This document shows positions 49,534 through 57,803 of a stretch of DNA of 64,000 nucleotides, one piece after another. Below the pieces are notes generated by a model that was not told the origin of the DNA, made no database searches, and saw nothing but the letters and a program-made list of their open reading frames with translations. The stretch covers positions 62,001 to 126,000 of the forward strand of contig CAWIYC010000005.1 of the NCBI GenBank assembly GCA_963840235.1, given 5' to 3'. The DNA comes from JBBRHQ01 sp963840235. GTDB taxonomy: Bacteria; Actinomycetota; Thermoleophilia; Solirubrobacterales; 70-9. Position numbers and translations under genes: made by a program. How positions within the stretch are numbered: the stretch's first letter is position 1; each line of letters starts with the position of its first letter.

Positions 49534-51099
49534 GTGGAGAGCGGCACCACGACCGAGGCGAAGACGACGACCGACGGCGGCACAGGCGCGAACGGCAGCG
49601 ATGCCGCCAGGAGCATCGAGGTCAGCAACCCGGCGACCGGCGAGACGATCGCCACGATCCCGGCGATCGCGCCGGGCGACGTGGCGGGGCTGGCCGAGAA
49701 GGGCAGGCTGGCGCAGCCGGGCTGGGCGGCGCTCGGCTTCGAGGGCCGCGCCAGGGTGCTGCGGCGGGCGCAGAAGTGGGTCACCGACAACTCCGAGCGG
49801 ATCATCCGCACGATCGTTGCCGAGAACGGCAAGACCTTCGAGGACGCGCAGCTGGCGGAGGTCTCCTACGCCGCCGCCGCCTTCGGCTTCTGGGCCAAGA
49901 ACGCCCCCAAGTACCTCGCCGACGAGAAGGTCCGCTCGAGCTCGCCGTTCGTGCTTGGCCGCAAGCTGATCGTCCGCTATGAGCCGGTCGGGGTGGTCGG
50001 CGTCATCGGCCCCTGGAACTACCCGCTCACCAACTCCTTCGGGGATTGCATCCCGGCGCTGGCCGCTGGCAACTCGGTGATCCTGAAGCCGGCGAGCCTG
50101 ACGCCGATGACCTCGATGCTGATGGCCGAGATGCTGGCCGAGTGCGGATTGCCGGAGGACGTCTTCCAGCTCGCGATCGGCGGCGGCGACGTCGGCAGCG
50201 AGCTGATCGACCACGTCGGCTTCATCATGTTCACCGGCTCGACCGAAGTGGGCAAGAAGGTCGCCGAGAGGGCGTCCCGGACCCTGACCCCGATCGGGCT
50301 CGAGCTTGGCGGCAAGGACCCGATGATCGTCTGCGCCGACGCCGACGTCGAGCGTGCCGCCAACGCCGCGGTCCACTACTCGATGCAGAACGGCGGCCAG
50401 ACCTGCATCTCGATCGAGCGCGTCTACGCGGAGGCGCCGATCTACGACGAGCTGGTCTCGCGGATCGAGAAGGTGATGCGCGGCTTGCGGGTCGGCGTCC
50501 CAGGCGGGGCCGGAAGCATCGACGTCGGCGCGATCACCTCGCCGCCCCAGGTCGAGTTGATCAACTCCCACGTCTCCGACGCGGTCGCCAAGGGCGCCCG
50601 GGTCGTGGTGGGCGGCAAGCGCCGCGAGGGCGCCGGCGACTTCTATGAGCCGACGCTGCTGGTCGACGTCGACCACTCGATGGAGTGCATGACCGAGGAG
50701 ACCTTCGGCCCGACCCTGCCGGTGATGAAGGTCGCCGACGCCGAGGAAGCGGTGCGGCTGGCAAACGACTCGCCCTACGGGTTGCAGGCATCGGTCTGGA
50801 CCCGTGACCTCGATAAGGGCGAGCGCTTGGCGCGCCAGGTCGAGGCCGGGGTCTGCTGCGTCAATGACGCCCAGATCAACTACGTCGCGCTGGAGCTGCC
50901 GATGGGCGGCTGGAAGAGTTCCGGGCTCGGCACCAGGCACGGTGCGGCCGGGATCCGCAAGTACACCAAGCAGCAGACGATCCTCATCACCCGCTGGGGG
51001 CCCAAGCGCGACATGCACATGCTGCCCTACAAGGCGAGGACGACCAAGCTGCTGGGCCGCAGCATCCGCCTGCTCTACGGGCGCGGCAAGCGCGACTGA
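49534..51099 (+). CDS. NAD(P)-dependent aldehyde dehydrogenase
   Basis: Aldehyde dehydrogenase of 521 residues from GTG 49534 with AAGGAGAG upstream. Catalytic elements are intact: cofactor site GPWNYPLTNSFGDCIPALAA, FTGSTEVGKKVAERA, general-base Glu in LELGGKDPMIV and nucleophile Cys in NGGQTCISIERVY. A Thr/Gly-rich N-terminal tail (about 25 residues) precedes the fold, and the C-terminus ends in a basic stretch (TTKLLGRSIRLLYGRGKRD). Substrate is not determined; a role after the sugar dehydrogenases is possible by position only. A 46-bp 3' element follows its stop. Confidence 0.92.
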   Translation: MESGTTTEAKTTTDGGTGANGSDAARSIEVSNPATGETIATIPAIAPGDVAGLAEKGRLAQPGWAALGFEGRARVLRRAQKWVTDNSERIIRTIVAENGKTFEDAQLAEVSYAAAAFGFWAKNAPKYLADEKVRSSSPFVLGRKLIVRYEPVGVVGVIGPWNYPLTNSFGDCIPALAAGNSVILKPASLTPMTSMLMAEMLAECGLPEDVFQLAIGGGDVGSELIDHVGFIMFTGSTEVGKKVAERASRTLTPIGLELGGKDPMIVCADADVERAANAAVHYSMQNGGQTCISIERVYAEAPIYDELVSRIEKVMRGLRVGVPGGAGSIDVGAITSPPQVELINSHVSDAVAKGARVVVGGKRREGAGDFYEPTLLVDVDHSMECMTEETFGPTLPVMKVADAEEAVRLANDSPYGLQASVWTRDLDKGERLARQVEAGVCCVNDAQINYVALELPMGGWKSSGLGTRHGAAGIRKYTKQQTILITRWGPKRDMHMLPYKARTTKLLGRSIRLLYGRGKRD

Positions 51100-51116
51100 C
51101 CCTCAGCCCGCTCGAC

Positions 51117-51162
51117 GAGAGTGATCTGAGTCACCAATACCGTGGCGAATTGAAGTCTCGCG
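51117..51162 (+). repeat. 46-bp 3'-UTR element, copy B
   Basis: Lies 18 nt after the aldehyde dehydrogenase stop, same orientation. It shares GTGATCTGAGTCACCAAT and ATTGAAGTCTCG with the others. The stem varies to GTCAC / GTGGC with a G-U pair, so pairing is kept although sequence changed. A short tandem echo (TTGAAGTCTCGCGCCTGG, then TTGGAGTCTCGCGCCCGG) follows. Confidence 0.65.
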
Positions 51163-51177
51163 CCTGGCCCTGGTGAA

Positions 51178-51441
51178 CTATTGGAGTCTCGCGCCCGGGC
51201 GGGGCGCCTCCCGGCGGGGAGCGCCGCCCTGCATTTGCGCCGGCGGCTGCCAGCGGGCGCACTCGCAGCACTTGCGGGCGATCTCACCGGTGCTGGGGTT
51301 GGCGCGGGGCGCATCGAGGATGGAACCGCAGCGCGAGCAGGAGGAAAGATGGGCTCTCATGCCCATGATCGTCGCCGTTGGCGCCGTCCCCGCTGTATCC
51401 GAACGGTGAAGCGGGGGTTTCGATGTGGTGAAGGTTGACAT
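51178..51441 (-). CDS. possible small zinc-ribbon protein
   Basis: Open frame of 87 residues on the minus strand in the 449-bp gap between the aldehyde dehydrogenase and the hydrolase. It contains SSCSRCGSILDAPRANPST followed by KCCECARW, a plausible four-Cys zinc ribbon. Two later ATGs (51366, 51360) give a shorter protein starting just before it. No ribosome-binding site is seen for any start and the rest is Arg/Pro/Gln-rich. Beyond this frame and repeat copy B the gap holds nothing I can name. Confidence 0.4.
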   Translation of the reverse strand: MSTFTTSKPPLHRSDTAGTAPTATIMGMRAHLSSCSRCGSILDAPRANPSTGEIARKCCECARWQPPAQMQGGAPRREAPRPGARLQ

Positions 51442-51547
51442 CGCGGCGAGGGTAGGCCGCGGCGCTAAAGGGTGGGTGAATTTCGCCTAACTTCTTGCCA
51501 CAGGGGCGAAACCGTCGGGGATCACCGCTAGCTTGGCTGGCCAGCCA

Positions 51548-52447
51548 ATGGTCCTGTTCGAGCATCGACTGCGGGTGGCCGGATTCGAGACCCGGGCTCT
51601 GGAGCTGGACGGCTCGGGGCCGCCCCTGATCCTCCTTCACGGGTGGTCGGACAGCGCCGACACCTGGCGGCCGCTGCTCGATCTGATGCGGCGCGCGGGA
51701 CGACCGGCAGTCGCCCTCGACATGCCGGGCTACGGCACCGCCTCGGCGCTCGAGCCCGACGAGCCGATCCTGCCCCAGCTCGATCGCTTCCTGAGGGCGG
51801 CGCTGGTCCGCTTCACCCAGGGCAAGCCGGCGCTGGTCGCCGGCAACTCCCTCGGGGGCTGCGTGGCCCTGCGGGCGGCGGCGGACCCCGGCGTCCCCAT
51901 CTCCGGCGTCGTCCCGATCGCTCCCGCCGGGCTCGACATGGCCGGCTGGTTCGGCGTGATCGAGGGAGAGCGGTTGATCCGAACCCTGCTGGCCTCGCCG
52001 ATACCCGTTCCGCAGGCGATCGTCCGCAGCGCCGTCGGCCAGGTCTATCGCCAGGTCGCCTTCGCCCGACCGCGCCGAATCGACCCAAGGCTGATCTCCT
52101 CCTTCACCAGCCACATGTCGAGCGCCGGCGACGTCGCTCGCATCCTCGCCAGTGGCCGCCGGCTGCTGCCGGAGCTCGAGGACCCGTTCGAGCTGGGACG
52201 GATCTCCTGCCCGGTGCTGCTGCTCTGGGGGGACAGCGACAGGATGGTCTTCTCCAGCGGAGCCGACCGGCTCCTGCGCGAGGTTCCGGAGGTGCGATTC
52301 GAGGTGATCGAAGAGTGCGGCCACTGTCCCCAGCTGGAGGCCCCGAAGCGCCTGGCAGGGTTGATCGAGGGGTTCACGCAGGAGCTTGCCCGGGTGCAGG
52401 CAGCTGCTGAGAGCCGACGGCCGGTGGCCGGCGACGGCGCGGTCTGA
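51548..52447 (+). CDS. alpha/beta hydrolase
   Basis: Hydrolase-fold protein of 299 residues from ATG 51548; an in-frame TTG at 51533 adds five residues. Oxyanion-hole HGW (LILLHGWSDSADTW), nucleophile elbow LVAGNSLGGCVALRAAA (Ser), acid in LLWGDSDRMVFSSGA and catalytic His in ECGHCPQLEAPKRL form a complete triad. No signal peptide, so intracellular. Sequence is closest in type to esterases and C-C hydrolases of the BphD/epoxide-hydrolase group; substrate unknown. It lies between the aldehyde dehydrogenase and the sixth dehydrogenase paralogue. Confidence 0.88.
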   Translation: MVLFEHRLRVAGFETRALELDGSGPPLILLHGWSDSADTWRPLLDLMRRAGRPAVALDMPGYGTASALEPDEPILPQLDRFLRAALVRFTQGKPALVAGNSLGGCVALRAAADPGVPISGVVPIAPAGLDMAGWFGVIEGERLIRTLLASPIPVPQAIVRSAVGQVYRQVAFARPRRIDPRLISSFTSHMSSAGDVARILASGRRLLPELEDPFELGRISCPVLLLWGDSDRMVFSSGADRLLREVPEVRFEVIEECGHCPQLEAPKRLAGLIEGFTQELARVQAAAESRRPVAGDGAV

Positions 52448-52516
52448 GCCGGATCCGCCGGTATCATGGCGCGCCCGCCAGCCCCGCATGGTCGGCTCTC
52501 CGGCCGGCCGTTCCGC

Positions 52517-52536
52517 CGCAACCCGAACGGGTTGCG
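52517..52536. promoter_or_regulatory. palindrome upstream of dehydrogenase paralogue 6
   Basis: CGCAACCCGAACGGGTTGCG is a perfect 8-bp inverted repeat with a 4-nt loop, 70 nt after the hydrolase stop and 37 nt before the paralogue 6 ATG. It could be a terminator for the hydrolase gene or an operator. Confidence 0.4.
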
Positions 52537-52572
52537 GTTGTTCGTAACGGTGCAGAGCCGGACGCCACGGGA

Positions 52573-53847
52573 ATGATCGAGACTCACTCCGCCACCAGCA
52601 AAGGGGACGGCCGCCGGCTTCGGCGCGGCCGCCGCTTGCTGCGCCGGGCGGCGCGGGGGCTGCCGGCGGCGCTCGCGATCGCGGCGATCGGCCCCGCGAG
52701 CGCAGCGGCCGGTTCCAAGCCGGCGGTGATGCGGAAGATCGCGAGCTTCGACGACCCGACCTACGTCTCCGGCGCCCCGGGCTTCCCAAATCTGCTTTTC
52801 GTGACCGAACGCGGCGGGCGGGTCGAGGTGGTCCGGGACGGGGAGAAGCTCCCCCACCCGTTTCTGGACATCTCCAGCAAGGTCAGGGCCCAGACGATCG
52901 AGCAGGGCCTGTTCTCAATCGCCTTCCCTCCCGATTACGAGCAGAGCGGCCACTTCTACGTCCAGTACACCGACCTCAACGACGACCTGCAGATCGACGA
53001 GTACAAGCGCTCGCGCGACGCCTTCGCCCCGGCCTCCTCCCGGCGGGCGGTGCTGACGGCACCCGAGCCGCCCGGCTACTCCAACCACAACGGCGGTCAG
53101 CTCCAGTTCCGGGGCAACCTCCTCTACAGCGGCATCGGCGACGGCATGGACCCCGGCGACCTCTTCAACTTCGCCCAGAGCCTCGACAGCCTGCGGGGCA
53201 AGATCATCCGCATCAATCCGCGCCCCACCAAGGGCGGCAAGCCATACAAGATTCCCCGCACCAACCCCTTCGTCGGCAGGCCCGGCCGCGACGAGATCTT
53301 CAGCTACGGGCTGAGAAACCCGTTCCGCTTCTCCTTCGAGCTCCGGAAGAAGGGGCCAGACCGGATCCTGATCGCCGACGTCGGTGAGAACCGCTTCGAG
53401 GAGATCGACTACGAGACGATTCCCTTCGCCTGGGGAGGGAACTTCGGCTGGGACGCGCTCGAGGGGGTCGAGCCATACGACTGCGGCCTCCTCTGTCCCA
53501 ACGGCGACACCCCCGATCCCGGCTACACGCTGAAGCCGATCCTCAACTACCAGCACGGCCCCCGCTGCGCCGTGATCGGCGGCTATATCGTCCGGGACCC
53601 GGCCCTTAAGAGCCTCCTCGGGCGCTACCTCTACAGCGACTACTGCGGCGGGCGGATCCGCAGCTTCGTTCCGAAGCTCGGTGGAGCCGTGGACGACAGC
53701 TCCCTCGGCGTCAGGATCCCGCCGGGGCCGGTTGGCTCGCTGATGACCTCGTTCGGCACCGATGAGGCCGGCCATATCTATGCCGCCACAACCAACGGGC
53801 CCGTCTACCAGCTGGTGCCGCCGCAGCCGGCGAAGTCGAGGCACTGA
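52573..53847 (+). CDS. glucose/sorbosone dehydrogenase paralogue 6
   Basis: Secreted beta-propeller protein of 424 residues from ATG 52573. It has a twin-Arg-rich n-region (GRRLRRGRRLLRRAARG) before the hydrophobic signal, so export may be Tat or Sec. Landmarks: NLLFVTERGGRVEVVRDG, NHNGGQLQFRGNLLYSGIGD, YGLRNPFRFSFELR, IADVGENRFEEIDY and GGYIVRDPALKSLLGRYLYS. The Ca2+-loop form and the extra Cys pair match paralogue 5, so these two are the closest relatives. Separated from the other five by the aldehyde dehydrogenase and hydrolase genes. Confidence 0.88.
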   Translation: MIETHSATSKGDGRRLRRGRRLLRRAARGLPAALAIAAIGPASAAAGSKPAVMRKIASFDDPTYVSGAPGFPNLLFVTERGGRVEVVRDGEKLPHPFLDISSKVRAQTIEQGLFSIAFPPDYEQSGHFYVQYTDLNDDLQIDEYKRSRDAFAPASSRRAVLTAPEPPGYSNHNGGQLQFRGNLLYSGIGDGMDPGDLFNFAQSLDSLRGKIIRINPRPTKGGKPYKIPRTNPFVGRPGRDEIFSYGLRNPFRFSFELRKKGPDRILIADVGENRFEEIDYETIPFAWGGNFGWDALEGVEPYDCGLLCPNGDTPDPGYTLKPILNYQHGPRCAVIGGYIVRDPALKSLLGRYLYSDYCGGRIRSFVPKLGGAVDDSSLGVRIPPGPVGSLMTSFGTDEAGHIYAATTNGPVYQLVPPQPAKSRH

Positions 53848-53908
53848 GACCGTTCCGGGTGGACGATCTGGTCACGGGCCTGACCGACCCTTCGCTAAAT
53901 TAGGCTGA

Positions 53909-54013
53909 CCATCACGAGCGATCGAGGGACCCGGCCCGTCGACATCGCAGCAACCGGCCCGAATCCCCGCGTTTTTCGCGTGCGGGTGGCGGTGCTACAG
54001 CCGGGATCGATGG
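53909..54013 (+). promoter_or_regulatory. SAM riboswitch (SAM-I clan)
   Basis: The conserved core is readable: CACGAGCG, ATCGAGGGACCCGGCCC, GCAGCAACC and GGCGGTGCTACAGCC, closed by P1 (CCATC at 53909-53913 with GATGG at 54009-54013). P2 is GCGAT/ATCGC, and a CCCGCG-TTTTT-CGCG hairpin forms P3. This is the S-adenosylmethionine aptamer pattern, placed 49 nt before the metH start, so MetH is repressed when SAM is abundant. I cannot separate SAM-I from SAM-IV with certainty. Confidence 0.85.
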
Positions 54014-54061
54014 AGGCGACCGTGAGACTTCCCAAGAAAGAGACTCAGAGCAGGGGCCAGG

Positions 54062-57000
54062 ATGGTTGAGCGCGACTATCTCGCCGCCACCCGCGAGCGC
54101 GTCGTCATCTTCGACGGCGGCATGGGCGCCACCCTCGAGCAGTTCGACCTGACCCAGGCCGACTACGGCGGCCTCGAGGGCAAGTGCCACGAGGCGCTCG
54201 TACTCAACCGCCCCGACGTGATCGAGGGAGTCCACGCCTCGATGCTGGAGGCGGGCGCCGAGGTGGTCGAGACCGATACCTTCCAGGGAAGCCGGACCAA
54301 GCTCGACGAGTGGGGCCTCGGCGAGCACACGCCGGAGATCAACCGCAGGGCCGCCGAGATCGCCCGGGCCGCCGCCGGCGATGGCCGCTTCGTCGCCGGC
54401 TCGATCGGGCCGACGGGCTTCCTGCCGGCGTCCGACGACCCGACGCTCGGCGACATCAGCTTCGCGAAGCTGGTCGAGGTCTTCACCGAGCAGGCCACCG
54501 GCCTGGTCGAGGGCGGTTCCGACCTGATCATCATCGAGACGGCCCAGGACATCCTCGAGGTCAAGGCCGCGGTCTTCGGCGCCCGCGAAGCGTTCAAGGC
54601 GACCGGGCGGACACTGCCGATCCAGACCAGCGTCTCGCTGCTGCCCCAGGGCGGCAAGATGCTGCTCGGCACCGACATCGCCGCCGTTCTGACCACCCTG
54701 GCGGCGCTCGACGTAGACGTCATCGGCCTCAACTGCTCGACCGGGCCCGAGGACATGCGCGATGCGATCCGCTACCTGGGCGAGAACTCGCCGCTGCCCG
54801 TCCACTGCATCCCCAATGCCGGCCTGCCGCTGCAGGGTCCCGACGGCGAGACGATCTTCCCCGAGAAGCCCGGGCCGCTGGCGGCGACCCTGGGCGAGTT
54901 CGTCGAGCGCTACGGAGTCGGGATCGTCGGCGGCTGCTGCGGGACGACCCCCGAGCACATCGCCGCGATCCGCGAGCGGGTCGAGGGCCGCGTCCCGGGC
55001 GAACGCCCGGCGCCGGGGCCGATCGAGGTCTCCTCGATGATGACCTCGACGCCGCTGGTGCAGGAGCCGCGGCCGACCCTGGTCGGCGAACGGGTCAACT
55101 CGCAGGGCTCACGCAAGGCGAAGGAGCTGCTGCTCGCCGACGATTACGACGGGCTGGTCCAGGTAGCCGAGGACCAGGTCACAGGCGGCGCTCACGTGCT
55201 CGACGTCTGCGTCGCGCTGACCGAGCGCTCCGACGAGGACGAGCAGATGCGCCAGGTGGTCGAGCGCGTCTCCCTGACCCAGCCGGCGCCGATCCAGGTG
55301 GACTCGACCGAGCCCGACGTGATCAAGGCAGCGCTGGAGCAGATCCCGGGACGGGCGATCGTCAACTCGATCAACCTCGAGGCCGGCCGCGACAAGGCCG
55401 ACGTCGTCATCCCACTCGCGAGGGAGCACGGCGCGGCGCTGATCGCGCTGGTGATCGACGAGGTCGGGATGGCGAAGACCGCGGATCGCAAGATCGAGAT
55501 CGCCAAGCGGATCCGCGACCTCGCCTGCACCGAGCACGGCCTCGACCCCGAGGCGCTGATCTTCGACGCGCTCACCTTCACCTTGACGACAGGCGACGAC
55601 GAGTGGAAGCCCTCGGCGGTGGAGACGATCGAGGGGATCCGCCGGATCAAGGCGGAGCTGCCCGGGGTGAAGACGTCACTCGGCGTCTCCAACGTCTCCT
55701 TCGGCGTCTCCCCCCCGGCCCGCGCCGTTCTCAACTCCGTCTTCCTGCATCACTGCGTCGAGGCCGGCCTCGACCTGGCGATGGTCAACCCCAACCACAT
55801 CACGCCCTACGGGGAGATCGGCGACGCCGAACGCGAGCTCACCGACGATCTCGTCTTCAACCGTCGCGAGGACGCACTCGAGCGCTTCATCGCCCACTTC
55901 GAGTCGAAGGGTGAGGAGGAAGTCGACGAGGGTGCCGACCCAACTGAGGGGATGGAGCCCGAGGAGGCGCTTCACTGGCACATCCTGCGGCGAAAGAAGG
56001 ACGGGGTCGAGGACTGGATCGACCTCTCGGTGGAGAAGATCGGCGCCGTGCCGACGCTCAACGAGGTCTTGCTGCCGGCGATGAAGGAGGTCGGCGACAA
56101 GTTCGGTGCCGGCGAGCTGATCCTGCCCTTCGTCCTGCAGTCGGCCGAGGTGATGAAGCGCGCTGTCGCCCGGCTCGAGAACTACCTCGACCGGATCGAG
56201 GGCCACACCAAGGGCAAGGTAGTGATCGCGACCGTCTTCGGCGACGTCCACGACATCGGCAAGTCGCTGGTCAACACGATCCTGACCAACAACGGCTACA
56301 CCGTGATCGACCTCGGCAAGCAGGTGCCGGTGGAGACGATCATCGAGGCCGCGGTCTCGAACGAGGCCGACGCGATCGGGCTCTCGGCGCTGCTGGTCTC
56401 CACCTCGAAGCAGATGCCGACCTGCATCGGCGAGCTGCACTCGAGGGGGCTTGAGTTCCCGGTGCTGATCGGCGGCGCCGCAATCAACCGCGACTTCGGC
56501 CGCCGGGCGCTGTACCCGGGCGGCAAGGAGTCCGACAAGGTCTATGAGCCGGGAGTCTTCTACTGCAAGGACGCGTTCGCCGGCCTCGACACTATGGACG
56601 CGCTGATCGACGGCGAGGCCCGGGCTGCCCTGGTGGAGCGGATCCGGGCCGAGGCGAAGGCGCTGCGGGAGAAGCCGGTCAAGCCCGACGACGGGCCCCC
56701 GACCAGCGACGACAGCGTCCGCTCCGCGGCCCGAACCGACGTGCCGATCCCCGAGCCGCCTTTCTGGGGGCCGCGCGAGGTCGAGGTGGACTTCGACGAG
56801 GTCTTCCCTCATCTCGATCGCCACGTGCTGTTCAAGCTTCACTGGGGTGGCCGCGGCAAGAAGGGCGAGGAGTGGCGGAAGATCGTCGAGGGGGACGGCA
56901 CCGAGGAGGGGTTCGCCCCGCGGCTGGAGCGGATGTGGCGCCAGCAGGACTACCTCCACCCCCGGGTGCGAATCGGCTATTTCCCCTGCAACGCCGACGG

Positions 57001-57631
57001 CAACGAGCTGGTGATCTTCGACCCCGAGGACCCCGGGGTCGAGCTCGAGCGGCTCGTCTTCCCGCGCCAGCCCAGGCACGACCGCATCTGCCTCACCGAC
57101 TTCTTCAGGCCGATCGACTCGGGAGAGCGCGACGTGGTCGCGCTGCAGGGGGTCACCGTCGGCCCCGAGGTGACCGAGCTGATGGAGAAGCTCGAGTCGG
57201 AGGGCGAGTTCGCCGAGCAGCTCTATGTCCACGGCCTCGGGGTGCAGTCGGCCGAGGGGCTGGCCGAGTGGCTCCACTCCAAGGCCCGGAGCGAGCTCGG
57301 GATCAAGCCCGGCCAGGGCCGCCGCTACTCCTGGGGATACCCCGCCTGCCCGGACCAATCCGAGCACGAGAAGGTCTGGCGCCTGCTCGGCCTGGAGGAG
57401 ATCGGCATGACCCTCTCCGACGGTTACGCCGTGATGCCCGAGCAGTCCACGGTGGCGATCATCGCCCACCACCCCCAGGCCGTCTACTTCGGGATGAAGT
57501 CGGGCTTCATCCCCGAGGACGGCTCTCCCGATGAGGTGATCGCCGGCTCTGACCGTGGCGCCGGTCTACCCCCGGAGGAGGAGCCGGCCGAAGAGGACGC
57601 CGAAGCGGAGGCGGCAGCCGCCGCGGGCTAA
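54062..57631 (+). CDS. metH: cobalamin-dependent methionine synthase
   Basis: Full-length enzyme of 1189 residues that methylates homocysteine using 5-methyltetrahydrofolate through methylcobalamin. Homocysteine domain: VVIFDGGMGATLEQFDL, with Zn ligands in IGLNCSTGP and GGCCGTTPEHI. Folate domain: PTLVGERVNSQGSRKAKEL. B12 domain: VFGDVHDIGKSLVNTILTNN (DxHxxG, His ligand). The C-terminal SAM-binding reactivation domain has RRYSWGYPACPDQSEHEKVW and SDGYAVMPEQS. The tail is Glu/Ala-rich. Regulated by the SAM riboswitch upstream. Monocistronic: a hairpin follows, then a convergent gene. Confidence 0.96.
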   Translation: MVERDYLAATRERVVIFDGGMGATLEQFDLTQADYGGLEGKCHEALVLNRPDVIEGVHASMLEAGAEVVETDTFQGSRTKLDEWGLGEHTPEINRRAAEIARAAAGDGRFVAGSIGPTGFLPASDDPTLGDISFAKLVEVFTEQATGLVEGGSDLIIIETAQDILEVKAAVFGAREAFKATGRTLPIQTSVSLLPQGGKMLLGTDIAAVLTTLAALDVDVIGLNCSTGPEDMRDAIRYLGENSPLPVHCIPNAGLPLQGPDGETIFPEKPGPLAATLGEFVERYGVGIVGGCCGTTPEHIAAIRERVEGRVPGERPAPGPIEVSSMMTSTPLVQEPRPTLVGERVNSQGSRKAKELLLADDYDGLVQVAEDQVTGGAHVLDVCVALTERSDEDEQMRQVVERVSLTQPAPIQVDSTEPDVIKAALEQIPGRAIVNSINLEAGRDKADVVIPLAREHGAALIALVIDEVGMAKTADRKIEIAKRIRDLACTEHGLDPEALIFDALTFTLTTGDDEWKPSAVETIEGIRRIKAELPGVKTSLGVSNVSFGVSPPARAVLNSVFLHHCVEAGLDLAMVNPNHITPYGEIGDAERELTDDLVFNRREDALERFIAHFESKGEEEVDEGADPTEGMEPEEALHWHILRRKKDGVEDWIDLSVEKIGAVPTLNEVLLPAMKEVGDKFGAGELILPFVLQSAEVMKRAVARLENYLDRIEGHTKGKVVIATVFGDVHDIGKSLVNTILTNNGYTVIDLGKQVPVETIIEAAVSNEADAIGLSALLVSTSKQMPTCIGELHSRGLEFPVLIGGAAINRDFGRRALYPGGKESDKVYEPGVFYCKDAFAGLDTMDALIDGEARAALVERIRAEAKALREKPVKPDDGPPTSDDSVRSAARTDVPIPEPPFWGPREVEVDFDEVFPHLDRHVLFKLHWGGRGKKGEEWRKIVEGDGTEEGFAPRLERMWRQQDYLHPRVRIGYFPCNADGNELVIFDPEDPGVELERLVFPRQPRHDRICLTDFFRPIDSGERDVVALQGVTVGPEVTELMEKLESEGEFAEQLYVHGLGVQSAEGLAEWLHSKARSELGIKPGQGRRYSWGYPACPDQSEHEKVWRLLGLEEIGMTLSDGYAVMPEQSTVAIIAHHPQAVYFGMKSGFIPEDGSPDEVIAGSDRGAGLPPEEEPAEEDAEAEAAAAAG

Positions 57632-57717
57632 GGAGCCGGCCCGGCCTGGCGGCCCGGCCGGAGCGGAGAAGCCGCGGCCCCAAGAGCACTATCCACCGGC
57701 GTTGCTGGGGTCTTCGT

Positions 57718-57755
57718 TGAACGGTTTCAGCACCTATGAGTGCCGAAACCGTTCA
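57718..57755. terminator. bidirectional terminator hairpin between metH and the GT4-fusion gene
   Basis: Perfect 11-bp outer stem TGAACGGTTTC (57718-57728) with GAAACCGTTCA (57745-57755), and an inner GCAC/GTGC pair around CTATGA. It lies between two convergent genes, 87 nt after the metH stop. No T-tract on either side. Confidence 0.6.
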
Positions 57756-57803
57756 GCCAACGATGGCCCGCGCCGGCGGCGGGGCGTCTGGACGGTGGGG
57801 CGT

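Noticed and set aside
43307..53847. The tandem dehydrogenase repeats as a CRISPR or short tandem repeat array
   Set aside because: Units are whole diverged genes of about 1.2 kb with no regular short repeats or spacers.
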